A stretch of 64,000 nucleotides of DNA from Syncephalis fuscata (GCA_025786725.1 JAHLTZ010000012.1:662020-726019), one strand, 5' to 3'. Positions 45,070-57,345 are shown, counted from the stretch's first letter. The notes: generated by a model from the sequence alone, not told the origin. Numbers and translations: made by a program.

Positions 45070-45547
45070 TTAAAATCTAAAAAGTCTCATTGAGACGAAC
45101 CCGCGTTCTCTGCGGTGATTGTGTTGTCTGAAATAATCTGGCAAATTCAGCTGGTCTGCCATGACATCCCGATTCCACATCACCTGGCAGTTTTGGCAGA
45201 CTAAGGTGGTGTGGTGGGTATGACCATTTACAGCTACCTTTTCTATTAGACTTCTTTCCTTATAGACATGACAAATCTATTAAATTGTTACATTGTTAAA
45301 TAAAATAATGATTACATTAAATACTTACCTGAGAAGAAAGATATTCATCAATTTTAATGGCAACAAGATCTCCACGACACTCTCGTCGTTTCAACATTTG
45401 CCAGCACCTGTTGACAACAGCAGATCGATGGCCCTTGTATACATTGTTCTGCTTGCCAAACATTGCATCGCCGAATACAATAAGTGGCATTTTGTCAGTC
45501 GTTTGTAACCTTGCTGGACGCCATCCTTCTTTTCTCTTGTGGATCAC
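45070..45547 (-). pseudogene. Fanzor/TnpB-like nuclease, C-terminal remnant (type 3, with intron)
   Basis: Minus strand, no ATG start: KMPLIVFGDAMFGKQNNVYK, GHRSAVVNRCWQMLKRREC, LVAIKIDEYLSSQ; then a GTAAGT...TTAATAG intron at about 45265-45327 leads to ICHVYKERSLIEK, HTTLVCQNCQVMWNRDVMA and a stop at 45070. This follows the RuvC II (GDAxF...GHR), RuvC III (IDEYLSSQ) and zinc-ribbon order of Fanzors, with the final Asp in NRDVMA. The first zinc pair is degraded: CxxC has become CHVY. There is no first RuvC segment upstream, so the gene is truncated. The clean intron and the long open exon suggest a relatively recent loss. It differs in sequence from the copies at 26.4-27.0 kb. Confidence 0.8.
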
Positions 45548-45559
45548 TGTTAATTATAT

Positions 45560-46900
45560 ATACAAAGGCGTAGTTTAGAGTAGATATGTTTACAAGTATT
45601 TTATTTAACATTCAATAGACACTGTTGCTTATATACTGAATCCAATGCTTAAAAGTTTAGTTGTCAATTATAACATCATGTTCTATGATAATGCATTTGT
45701 TTATGCATTGATATTTATCCTTCTTATTTACCAGTGACATTGTTTTATGAATATACTTGTCTTTATTGTTTGTTGTTTGTCATTCTTATTACACTCATTG
45801 CTTTACTGTTGACACTGTTTTATGAATATATTTGCTTTTATGCAATTAATTTTTATTCTTTCTTTTATTCCACCACTTAAGCAATTCTCTCATCTGTATT
45901 TTAGTTTGTTCATAGTTTTTTTATGTACAATGCCATTCGATTTGTGAATTGTATATATTACATTATTTACTAATTAAATAAAGATAGTTTTTTACATCAA
46001 ACAATTTATTAGTTATTTATTGTGATTTGATGATTAAATGACTATTTAATAAATATTCATATATCTAAACTAAGCTTTCTTTCCATTGAGTATGATGATG
46101 GGTGGTAAATGACATCAAGTTTAAAATACTTATTATTATAGATTTATTATCCAGTATGCATATATCCTTAATTGTTTATATTATTTCTATACTATTTCAT
46201 ACTGCTATATATTATTCTAAAATATGCTAGACACGTTTGATTGTTTATATGCAGCAATATACTTTGCTCATTTTCCTCATTGTATTATATGCACTATAAC
46301 TTAATATTGTTTTATATGCTTTCTTACTGTTCATTTATCATTTATGAATCATTCTATACTCAAATAGCCTTCCTCTATCCAAAACTACTTTTATTTTTGT
46401 TCTAGCTTTATTATTAATAAATGTCGACTAATTCCGCTCATTGATCATGCATATATACTCAATAGCTTGAACATTACTAATCTCGTTCAATATTACATAT
46501 TCATTATAATGGTTATCATTTTATTATATATTGGCTATACGCTTTTATAGCCGTTGTCGGTATAGTTTTAACTTTTTTATTAATAGAATTGATCCATCGC
46601 ACTTAGTCTGTTCACTGAGTTATATTGGTAGAACAAACAACATGAATATGAACAGAGTTATGTTTTATTAAGATTATTTATAATAAACTAGATCATGGCA
46701 ATTAATTATGATTTTAATGCTAATCAAGCAAAATGATGAGTATATATGGTAATAACACATAATGTGATGATATATGAATACCGGATAATGAATCTACAAT
46801 GATGATACAGTTTATTTAACTCAACTAACAAGTACTAAAAGTTAAAAGTTAAAATGAAATGGTACATAGCATGTATATATTACCGCAACAACAACGATTG
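45560..46900. other. AT-rich gene-free region with repeat copies
   Basis: No convincing gene on either strand. It contains an inverted copy of the CACCACCCATCATCAT dispersed repeat at about 46081-46119 and a GGATAATGAATCTA repeat word at about 46767-46810 that recurs near 54677-54718. The CATTG/TTTTATGAATATA word recurs at 45736 and 45816. Confidence 0.45.
46081..46119 (-). repeat. Dispersed repeat, inverted copy D
   Basis: The reverse complement reads TGATGTCATTTACCACCC then ATCATCATACTCAATGG, matching about 29 of 35 positions of the 54728-54764 copy. Supports a multi-copy family inserted in both orientations. Confidence 0.45.
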
Positions 46901-47020
46901 CGGAATGGTATGGAATTAATCATATGGCTTTTATTAATATTCAATTAATCTCTCTACACATGACCAACAATGATCGGTCTTAAATGTTCCAAAAAATCAA
47001 ATGATATGTTACACTATTTA
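46900..47020 (+). pseudogene. Fanzor-like type 2 remnant, 3' end copy
   Basis: Plus strand with one frame slip: NNDCGMVWN, then HMAFINIQLISLHMTNNDRS and a stop. This matches the end of the type 2 copy at 26.9 kb (MAFINIRSILLHMANN), and the flanking DNA is also conserved (TCAAATGATATGTTACA compared with TCAGATAGTATGTTACA). The WN-HMAF segment shows the RuvC Asp position is degraded. Only the last ~35 codons survive. Confidence 0.6.
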
Positions 47021-47149
47021 TTTAAAAGGCTACGGTTGGATTTTACTTTGCTTCTACATCTGTCCCCAAAGCACAATTCGTTCCAATCAGAGTTATGCTG
47101 CTATGATGTACAACATAGTTATATTATTTTCTATTAAAATATTGTTAAT

Positions 47150-47295
47150 AAATTGATTTAAATGATGTAACATATTATTTGATTTTATTAAAATATTTGA
47201 GGCCAATTATTATTGTTGTTAGTCATGTGTAGAAAGATTGATCGAATATTAATAGAAGCCATATGATTGCAATTCCATGTCGTTCCTCATTACTT
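47150..47295 (-). pseudogene. Fanzor-like type 2 remnant, inverted 3' end copy
   Basis: Minus strand: HGIAI, then HMASINIRSIFLHMTNNNN, NWPQIF and a stop, again followed by a ATATGTTACATCATTT flank. It faces the copy at 46.9 kb, so two 3' ends of the same element converge about 150 bp apart. Heavily decayed, frame interrupted. Confidence 0.6.
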
Positions 47296-47765
47296 CTGTT
47301 GCATGTTTGTCATACTGCACATCAAACTGTTATATGATCTATTTCTTTTCTATCTTGTTTCTGTTTACTTGAACCACACTTGTATATTATAATAGTTATA
47401 TTTACTAATAGCAATTATTTTATTATTTTATGCTTGTAGACCATTTCAACAAAAATATTTAACAATTCAGTGTAAAAAGCCTTTTATTTTATTGAATGTT
47501 ATTTTAACTTCAACTAATACCGTAATGTACATATTTAATTACATTATTGTGTTGATAATTACACATGAATTAATTAATGTTAGATGCAATATTATACATG
47601 TTATAGCGTGAGTAATGTTTAATTGTATTTAAAGTGTTGAGGGTGAAATGGATAAATAAAAATGTGGGAGTCAAAGTACAGTAGCTCCGCCGTAATAATA
47701 ACAGACACATAATAATAATATTAATAATAATCATAGAAATTAACCAAATATTCATGTGATTATGG

Positions 47766-50700
47766 TCATGCGGCCGTTAATTTGGCAACAGTCAATTCAG
47801 CTAAAAAATCGTTGAATTAATTAGTATAAATAATATATAATTGGGTGGTGTGTTAAGCATTGGCAATAGCTTACCTTTTGTAATGGTTAAATCTGCTTCT
47901 AAACTAGCCACCCGTTCCGAATTCGCTTGTTGTTCATAAGCACGCTCTGTACGTTCTCGTTGCAGCGATGCTTCAAGTTCTTTAATCCGTTGAGCCAATC
48001 TACGTAGCTGTCCTTCATCTACCGTTACTTCTTTATGCGACCCGTTTGATCCACTTGATCCTGGCGGTGCTGTTTGTGCAGTTGCTTCCATTTGCTCAAA
48101 CTGTGCCAATTCAAGTTTACGAATCGTATTACGTAGCTCAGCAATCGTGCCTTTCTGACCTCGACATTCTTCTTCAAGTTCGGCAATTAATTCATTTTGT
48201 TCGTCAACATTAAACATTAACTCTAGATATTTCTAGTTATATCAATATTAAAGGTTAGTATTAATCCATTTACGTACAATAGCTCTATCTACTTGCCTGA
48301 GTTCCTGTAAAATTGGCCAATGAATACCGCCTGACACATCCTTCTCCACTTGTGTACGTATATTAGCCATGTTATTCTCCATCTCCTTTAATGATAGCTC
48401 AAGTGTGTTATTTCTTTCTTTTAATCGATCAAGTTCTTCATAGGCTGTAGTATCACTTCCTGCTGATGAATCAAATTGAGTTATTTCAAGTATCGGTGAT
48501 CTAAGTTGTTGTTGTTGTTGTAACGATGAACCTAATAAGTCATGGGTTTGTCTCATTGCTTGAATCTCTCTATCCTTGGCAAGTAGTTGTGCTTTTAGAT
48601 CTGCCACTACAATGGCTGCACCTCCTGATAATCCCAAATCCTAATAATAAAATAATAATAGTCAAACATAGTCGTCATAATTAATTAATTAGTACAGGAA
48701 TTTATATTAACGCTATATAATAGCTACTATTCCCTACCTTTTTGTCATCATTTTCCCTATTATAATTTGTTTCATCTTCAAGTGTTGCTGATGATGAGGT
48801 AAGAATAAGTTCGGTAAGATGGTCAATACGTTCACGTAGTGTAGTTCTGGCCAGTTGTAATTCCATAACTTCTTCTTCAAACTATTAATAATCAAATCAT
48901 TTAATTGATTGTCTTTGATATTTAATTAGATTTACTAACCTTTTTGTTTTCTTGTTTCAAATGTTTAATTTCATCATTGCTAGTCGATCCCAATGCTTCG
49001 TTTGTGTGAATAAGACGTGCCTTAAGTTCCATAATCTCAAGACGATATTTTTGCAATAATGCTTTATCATCTACAACCTAACGAATAGTGGATAAATTAA
49101 AAGTTACTTGTTTAACCGGTTATCTTACTTGATTTGTATGAGCTGATGTGGTTACTTGCTTAATACTGGATGCAAATTTTAACGTATTTAAACTTTCATC
49201 AAGATTAGTAGCCGATGGTGCTAGAGTACAAATAACTGCTACTCTTGCGTTACCCGACAAGGAAGTTTGAAGCAATCGAGTAAGTTTCGAGTCTCGATAC
49301 GGAATATGACTTCTATTAATATTATTACATTAATTAGAAATGTACATTGTTTAAATACGTAATAAATTAACGACTTACTCATTTTCATTGGTCAATTTGG
49401 AAATGACCGTGCCCAAAGTTAACAAACTAGTACACATTAATATTAAATATTAGATGATGATGATGATTAGTAATATACACTTTTATATACCTTTTGTTAA
49501 TATAGGCTGTTTCACGACGACGTTCCACGGATACAGAAGCTTTTTCAGATCCGGCTAAATCAATTAGATTCTATAAATGATTAGTTAATTAATTATACAA
49601 TAAATAAAATATTAACGGTAGTACAAATCCAACATACCAACTGTGAAATGCGTACAGCGTTACGCGATCCACTTCGTCCAGCACGGGCACGTCGTACACC
49701 CATACTTAGATTGGGCATACCACGTTCACGGCTTTCAATAATCTATATTAAATATTAGTATTAGTTGTAATAAAATAGACACACTATAAACCAGCCTACC
49801 AATTGAAATATCGTGTGTGATCGACTACTGTGTTCATTATAGTCGGTGGTGCTCACATGTCGTTTAGCTATCATAAATTATATCAGCATCAAGCTATTGT
49901 ATAATAACAATATAATTACATTCTCCTTTACGGATTACACGCATAACTTGAGCTACTGAAGTAACAATTTCTTCTTTTAATGGACTGACATAAACACCAC
50001 GCTACCATACAAATACGATTAATATCAAGCAATTAATAATACATATTAGACCCTCTTACTTTACTGTCCTCATGAAGCTTTAAAACTAAATTTTCTGGTG
50101 ATAGCAAATCTTTAATCTGCTCATTGTAGATCTCCAAATATGCTACACGTAACAGATATTCTCTTGTCGTAGATCCTTGCTAAATAATCAATTAATACAT
50201 CAATGGGTTTGTTTTACATAGATAGCGCTATTTACCTCACGAATATATGAAAATACTTCAGAAACAGCTCGTGGAATAACTCCAGCAATTGATTTATCGC
50301 CTATTAAATATAAATTAATTAGTTAATTAATTGATTGATTTTATATTTATTGCTATTACTTACCCATCTATTGCCATTAGAATACACTTAATATTAAATA
50401 AATATATACTTACCATGGTCTACTACTGGTTAGATAAAATATTAATAATTATAGAGTGTAACACCTACATAAGTTTTACCCGATGAAGTTTGACCATAGG
50501 CAAATACCGTTCCTGTTAAATGATTATAATTAAGCTATTGTTAATGATCGATTGTTTAGCAAATTAATTACCATTGTAGCCTTCCATAGCCGATCTAAGC
50601 ATTGTTTACGTCAATGTTATAAATATAAATAAATAAATAGCGCTATCATCAACAAACAAAAACACTTACTTGACTACATCCTTTACTACTCGATGATACA

Positions 50701-51087
50701 CTTCGCCACTATCGATATTGGTCATAACGGCATCTAATTGAATGGTTTAAATAAATACTATAGATAAGCCATCGCTACCATATTACCCTTTTACTTACCA
50801 TAAAGTTGATCAAATGAATGTCGTCGACTTTCTGCAATATATGACGGATTCAATCGAATGCGCATGGGATCAGGGGTCTCCCATACGTTAATCTCGTTAA
50901 GTGGAAGTCGTCGTTCATTGCGGTTCGGCGGACGTAAACGTACTGCCACCGTAACATTCTCAGCGCGTCTTTCGTTAATAGACGAATCTGAGATGACGGA
51001 AGAAGCAGACGGCGACCGTGAATGAGCCGATGCACGAGACGACGCTCGTGCACCAAGTCGTGGTGAATTAATAGACGGACTGGCCAT
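47766..51087 (-). CDS. Kinesin motor protein, kinesin-7 (CENP-E/Kip2)-like
   Basis: Plus-end-directed microtubule motor. ATG at 51087 opens a Ser/Arg-rich N-terminal extension (MASPSINSPRLGARASSRAS), then ENVTVAVRLRPPNRNER and RRHSFDQLYG. The motor domain is spread over about fifteen short exons: GTVFAYGQTSSGKTYVG (P-loop, about 50460-50510), VAYLEIYNEQIKDLL, NEHSSRSHTIFQLI (switch I), LIDLAGSEKAS (switch II), YINKRLLTLGTVIS, PYRDSKLTRLLQTSLSGNAR, LKFASSIKQV. The C-terminal half is coiled coil (ELIAELEEECRGQKGTIAEL, LRRLAQRIKELEASLQ) and ends TKAELTVAKLTAA after a last intron at about 47795-47872. Length is about 750-800 residues. The placement in kinesin-7 rests on the Ser-rich head, VAVRLRP and GQTSSGKT, and on the neck region; a phylogeny would settle it. 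Confidence 0.88.
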
Positions 51088-54000
51088 TGGAAAAGAAAAG
51101 CAGTTATAGGTAACGAATTTTAGACAAAAGTGACAGCTAAAGAGGAATAGAGAAGGGAGAAGAGAGGACAACACGGTCAAAACACAGTTAGAGGTCGATA
51201 ACTGGATTTACAAGCGTATGAACAGAAGAATAAAGGGAGAAAGCAGGTGAATGCGTCTCGTGAATAGTTTTAATGCATGTGTGTGTAAGCACAAATTACA
51301 TGCTTATTTGTACTCTCTCGTGTTCCTCTCTCTCTTTCGCATTGCATACCACACGATCAATCACGTGGATTTCTAACAATGAACGATTTTACTTTAATAA
51401 ATTATATACAATGACTTTTTAACTGGCATCTATGATTTACCAGCAATAACCTGTGGCAAATATCAAATTATCGCTGATTCAATATCTATACAGACTGATA
51501 TGGTAAATTCAATTTCAGCACCAATACTATGTTTCAGTTCCATTATTTGCTCTGATGTAGTTTGCATTGAATCTTGACAATTTTGGTGTGTGCACCTGTA
51601 ATAGATGATAGTGTTAAACAAATTAAATTAAACTAAATTTTATTCAAATTAAATAGCGTAAGATTTCATAACAATTAACAACTGGACGTTTCATGGCATT
51701 GATAGGGACGAGGATTGGCAAATTGTTACACTATATGTCGCTTTATGATCGATACAGTGTAAAAGAATAAACATTCTACTGCTTATAAAGATTATAACAT
51801 ATGGCAAAAGTATATTATTCTATAATAAAAAACAATTAAAATAATGCAAGAAAAAACTACTTGTTGAGTTCTAGCTTACAGTAAATATCAGTGTATATAG
51901 GAAAATACAACATATATAAGAGATAGAGGTGTAAATAAATTCAGAGGTAAGGTAATGTATTGCAATGACTATTGAATTCAAAAGTATCAACTTGACTGTC
52001 AACAAATGTAATACATTATTTATGAAATTGTAATATTTTAATAAAGGTTTATGCCGTAGCAAATGTATATCAATTTTCTCTTTTGTAATATATATGAATT
52101 AAAAATATTTTATAAACTTGTCCGTATTTTAAATAATAAACGTAATACATTTTAAAAGTAACCATAATTTAATAATAGCACATTCAATGATTACACATAC
52201 ATTTTGCTTCATCTTCTAAAAGTATGTTTTATAATTACAATTGCTTTTAAAGTAAATTAAATTTTGTTATACTCATCTGATTCTTATTGCATCCATTACT
52301 TTATTGATATTTTTTATAATAATGAGTTACTGTCAAATGACATTTACTTTTTAATGTGTTTATTAACTTTTAATTGCTCTATAATAATAAGTGAATTTTT
52401 GTGTCCAATAACTTTTATTCTTTAGCTATTTTTATTGTATTTACTGTTATAGCTGAGAATATATTCTATGATAATGGCTTACTTTCAAGGTCAAATAACA
52501 TTAGTATTAATTACTCATATTAATAACACAACATAAAATCTACGTCATCACGCTTTTCTTTCTTTTTCTTCACACTTGATAACATAATACATCATATATA
52601 CTTGTACATTCCATGTATAATACTCGAATAGTGTCAGTATTTAAATGATTACTACTCAAGTACAAATACCTTCTACACTATGTACCTGCATTGCTCTTTT
52701 GTAATCTAATCTTTTTGCAAATTATCTTTACTGCTTTGATCATGTTATTGGTAACTGCTTGGACGCAATAAGTGCACTATTCGCTAACTAACACAAACAC
52801 AAGTATAAGCGCGACACTTGCTTACTTTTAAGATAAGTTGTTACAACAGGAAAGATTACAAAGCTATAGTCAATTAAATATATAAAGCAGAAGAAACAAA
52901 CAAATGAAAATAACATTATAGAACTCTTTAGATCAATACTGCACAATATTATACACAGAAAATAGTAACTCGACTATTTCACACATATACACACATCAGT
53001 AGTTTGCACTATTGTTTATTTGCAGTAGAATATCTGTATATACAACTTGTAGTATTACCATTTTGTTGTACTCATGCGGTTTAATACCATTACATTAGCC
53101 AAATAGGCCTGTATCGGACATGAATATTAAATAGTCAGTCTACACCTTGCTAAACCAGTAAATAGTTCGATAAACCATATGGTGCAATCACAACAACTAA
53201 CAGACATGTGACATTTGATGCTGTATTTACTTTTTATAGCAACAGCATCATGAATACCGCGAATTAACAACAAATGTATTCGACTGAAACAATATGATAT
53301 TGTTTATACAATACATGTAGTTGTAATAATATATAATGATATTTATTCAAGCTATTTCACCGATTCTAATAGCCATAACAATTAGCTTATTTATTTATAT
53401 TATTGCTTTGTCCACTTATTTAATTGATTGCTATTTCAATATACATACATACACAAATGCCATTAGCAACCATAAACAATATCAATAGTCTATACAGTAC
53501 ATTAGCATTGAGGCTTAGCTTTAAAAGTATATTGTTGCTAAGTATATTGTAGTCAGTGCATAGCGCTGTTATTAATGTAGATACATATTAGCTATATTAT
53601 TTGAACCAGTTGATTTTTAAAGCATTTCTAATACTTTTATTGTTTTATAGCAGCAATACACGTTATTTTCTATCATATGTAAGAAATATAGTGTAAATAT
53701 GTATGTAATATACGCAATAGATATAGCTGTAGTGTTTCGATTATATACAAATACTGTATCTGTAAATATATCCGTTAGTATTAAAGGTATCAGTTGTAGC
53801 TGCTTTGCGTGCTATGATATAGATGCAAACTGATTGCCTATCAATATTATATGCTTTTAGATAGTTAAATGCACCAGTATACGAGTTGATCAATATTATA
53901 TCAAAACAGTGAATATGTTGTAATGCTTCAAATGAATAAGCATATCCAAGATTGATTGATAATGCATTGTATACATCATATACTTATTTTACTGTCGATA

Positions 54001-55080
54001 CTGTAGCAATATGTAAAAATGGCAATGTTTGTCATTGTCGTGTTGTAGACACTGGCAATGACACCACACTATGTTCGGCAATACTTATACTACTATTATT
54101 AATAAACTTATAGTTTGCCGTTATGTTGATCGACTATAAAGCAATATATGAGCATTGTATAATAAATACTATGCACTACATGTATAGCTAGTATTGGTTT
54201 TATAGTCATGACCTTGATGAAGGTGTGCGAATAGCAATGCTGAAGTTATAGTGCATGCAGCTCAATAGAAAAATTAAGCTGAAATATATTACTAATAAAG
54301 CTATAAACAAACAAACAATAATTATGAATGGAGCGTTAATACTTATAATACAATGATGTAAAAGTGAATAAGTATAAAATAGGAAAGACATAAATAACAG
54401 TAGTAAAGTTATTGAACATATACGCATGAACAGATGACCGACATTAGTCGATATTTATTATTAATAAAGTTAGAACAGAAATAAAATAGTTTTGGATAGA
54501 AGAAAGATGGGCGATTATAGAAAACATAAAAAGCGGTGTCAAAGCTACAGTGTGTATAGTGGAATGAGTGGAATGAGCAAAGTATATTGCCGCGTATAAA
54601 CAATAAAATGTGTCTAGTGTATCGTAGAATGATACATAGTAGTGTGGGACAGGATGGGAATGATATAGGTAAATGGTGGATATATGCATACTGGATAACG
54701 AATCTATGATGACGAGTATTTGATGACTGATGTCACTCACCACCCATCATCATGTTCAATAGATTGGATGTTATTAAATATTAGTCATTTGTCCCCAAAA
54801 AGCAATAAGTGTGATGATGTGACGATTAAATAAAACTCACCACTTGTCCCCATGTTCAATAGAGTGAATGTGCAGTGCAATTGCGCGAATGTTATTAAAT
54901 ATATTTATTTAATGCCAGCCACACTACATGTAATGATATTATGATTAAATAAATATAACTACAATTAAATAATAAAATAATAAAACATACTGACTTAATG
55001 AGCTTCAAATTCCAATTTAATCCTAATTTCAGCTATATTATCTAGTCAAATATAAACTACACAGCTACGCTATTATGATG
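51088..55080. other. 4 kb AT-rich gene-free region
   Basis: No frame with recognisable motifs and no chain of exons that I can support on either strand. Very high AT. Pyrimidine-rich DNA at about 51310-51345 may be the kinesin promoter. The right part holds the dispersed repeat copies described separately. No RNA gene seen. Confidence 0.5.
54669..54905 (+). repeat. Dispersed repeat cluster, copies B and C
   Basis: Composite: ATATGCATACTGGATAACG (matching the 46.77 kb word ATATGAATACCGGATAATG), then CACCACCCATCATCATG plus TTCAATAG at 54738-54762 (copy B), then CACCACTTGTCCCCATG plus TTCAATAGAGTGAATG and AATTGCGCGAATG at 54838-54895 (copy C). Copies B and C are partial direct repeats about 100 bp apart. 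Matches copy A near the left edge. Confidence 0.5.
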
Positions 55081-55084
55081 ATAT

Positions 55085-55875
55085 AGTTGTATACTTGTAA
55101 TTATAATGCAATAATGTTAGCTATACTTGTACACAGCTATACTACCAGTTATATGGCCAATTATATTAGTATTTGGCTATACAATCATATGGCTAGGTAT
55201 GTTTATATTTCACTATACGGCTATTTGGCTATGCAACGAAAACCAAGTATACAAATAGGTAGCTATAGTATTAAACATACAAGCTATTATACACATTACT
55301 ATTTTGCTATACAGCTTTATATACCAACTACTATATAGCCATTTATATAGCCATGCAATTATACAGCTACATGATTATATGGATAATTTTATAAAACACA
55401 AACATACGACTAGCTATTTTGCTATATTTGTATCTCGCCAACAGTAATAGTATATTGCGCCCAGTTTCACTATACAACTGTTTGCCAACTATCTTGATAT
55501 TTTACAAAATAGACAGGCAAATAATTACCCTATGACCAAACAAACACAAGATAATATACACGCTGCTATTTTGCTATTTTCAAATAAAATGCTATGCTAC
55601 TATACTTGTATATTTTGACTATATACCAGCACAACTATACAAATAAACAAGTATATTTGTATATGGCTAACTAAGCAAATACATTTGTACATGGATAGCT
55701 ATATGTCTACACAGATATACATACAAGTATACAGCAGCATAAATATACAAGCATAGAATAAAGCATTCGGCTATTTCGCTATACAACCAACTAGATAAAC
55801 AAGCAGCTATATGATTATACAGTCAATCATACATTTATATTGCTATATGAGTAATTATACAATTAAACAGTTACA
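55085..55875 (+). repeat. Low-complexity CTATAC/GCTAT-rich region
   Basis: About 790 bp built from irregularly spaced words such as GCTATAC, GGCTAT, ACAGCTAT, TATACAAG and AGCTATATG. There is no fixed period; it looks like an old, diverged minisatellite with units of roughly 10-20 bp. Open frames inside it (for example 55087-55338) are by-products of the repeat and are not called. Confidence 0.6.
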
Positions 55876-56172
55876 TAACCAATTATAAAACTATATTTGT
55901 ATATGACCAAGTTTGATAAACAAATCATTTGATATTTGAATTGCCAGTTTATTTTTTGAAATAAAATTATATGTTTATTACTGCAAGTTTGCACAGCTAA
56001 ATAGGCACATATCAGTGCACACTTGTTAATAATATAATGGTGCCATGGATTAAAAAATGAATAAACCGGAGCATTGGATGGAGCTTGATATACGAATGCG
56101 CTGACCAGCAGCTGTTGAATAGACTTGTGTCCACATAACATATGCCTTAAATATATTGAACTAACAGCTCAA

Positions 56173-56433
56173 TTATATTACCAATAAGCCCTTGCGATCG
56201 TGGTTGCCACCACCAATGATAGGTATAGAAGGACCAGTGTAAGCAGGAGTGCAGCTAGTGCAATAGCCATCATCATCTCGACATTTACAAGCGCCAAAAG
56301 GAGGGATAGGGCCTCTGTCAGAACTTTCGTCTTTTGGAGCACGACGGGTGAGAGTTGGCTTAGCATCCACCATGGTTGTAGTAGCCACAAAGGCCACGAG
56401 AACGGTGCAGACGACGGCAATGGAAAGCTTCAT
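56173..56433 (-). CDS. Small secreted cysteine-containing peptide, 86 residues
   Basis: Starts MKLSIAVVCTVLVAFVATTT with a likely signal-peptide cleavage after MVDA (about residue 24). A dibasic TRR at about residue 30 could be a Kex2-like processing site. The mature part has four cysteines in a tight cluster, GACKCRDDDGYCTSC, then Gly/Pro-rich sequence ending HDRKGLLVI. No family recognised. Architecture resembles small secreted proteins and candidate effectors of fungi. A CT/GA-rich leader upstream (about 56434-56560) supports expression. The alternative minus-strand frame 56178-56420 lacks these features and is a shadow. Confidence 0.65.
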   Translation of the reverse strand: MKLSIAVVCTVLVAFVATTTMVDAKPTLTRRAPKDESSDRGPIPPFGACKCRDDDGYCTSCTPAYTGPSIPIIGGGNHDRKGLLVI

Positions 56434-56959
56434 GGTGATGTTGACTTGTTAGTACAAAGTAGAGCAAGGATGGCGGTGTAGAGTGTAGCGCGTAATTGCC
56501 AGCAAGTAGAAAGTGAGGTTTGAGAGTAGATAGTAGCGAGTGCTTGGTAGAAAGTAGAGCATAAAAATGATTTCAGCTGTTGAATTTATACAATAATACA
56601 AATGTTTTTGGACTGCCGATTAGAAAATTAATGACTATTATGGTTGTTTCAGCTGCGTTTAAAATATCCCCCTCCGCTAACTACGTCAGCTTGTGTTTTC
56701 TTTTTGGCAATGTTCTAAAAATAGGTTGATAAATATAAGCTGCAATGAAGCGTATAATAATAAAGCAAAGATTGTATTAACACCATTGTTTATTGTATAA
56801 ATAAGGCTTGAATAGTGGTAATGTAAACAATAAGCAGTTATATCGCATATGCTTTACTATGAAAAGCATTAATTTGTAAAAACAGTGATAGTGCTATATA
56901 CAAGTGGTTATTAATTAATCCAAAAAAACACAAGTAAACGGATGAGCTATCTACCGCTG

Positions 56960-57345
56960 TTTCAGCTATTCCTTTTTGGCTATCTTACATTGCTGTCGCT
57001 ATATTTGTACTAGGAGTGTAGACATGATAGTTTGATTACCATTTTGAATGGAAAATGGCATTTAAATTCAGCTCAACACTTCAGCCAACATAGACAACCA
57101 TTCGTTTCCATTTTGAATTGCTACTCAGCTAGCTTTGTTTTGGATTGCGTATTGCCGCCCCTCATTATTCCTTTTTGACTATCCTATACCGCTGTCGTTT
57201 TATTTTTACTAAAACGTAAACGTGATAAACCAATTGCCAATTTGAATAGAAGACACCATTTGAATCTAAAACAGCACCCCCTATCACGATAAACAATTGC
57301 AAAATTCCATTTTGAGCTGTTCTTCAATTAGAATGTTTCATTTCC
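56960..57345 (+). repeat. Diverged tandem duplication, ~198 bp unit
   Basis: Two copies in direct orientation. ATTCCTTTTTGGCTATC at 56968 recurs as ATTCCTTTTTGACTATC at 57166. Both are followed in the same order by GCTGTCG, a TAAACGTG/TAGACATG word, ATTTGAAT, CAGC-AC, and finally TTCCATTTTGA (57107 and 57302). Identity is roughly 70 percent by eye. It sits upstream of the secreted-protein gene at 57.5 kb and may be part of its promoter or a decayed element. Confidence 0.6.

Noticed and set aside
45095-45125. GAACGCGGGTTCGTCTC on the minus strand looks like a tRNA T-arm (B box).
   Set aside because: No matching A box or cloverleaf around it, and the same bases are coding sequence of the Fanzor-like remnant.
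46081-54905. CRISPR-like array from the recurring short words.
   Set aside because: Copies are few, kilobases apart, in both orientations and not regularly spaced; this is a eukaryotic nuclear sequence.
51088-55080. The gene-free AT-rich block as a centromere.
   Set aside because: No satellite array, inverted repeat core or transposon cluster large enough is visible; AT-richness alone is not evidence.
55087-55338. 83-codon plus-strand ORF rich in Tyr and Ile as a membrane peptide.
   Set aside because: It is made by the CTATA-type repeats in this region and has no independent support.
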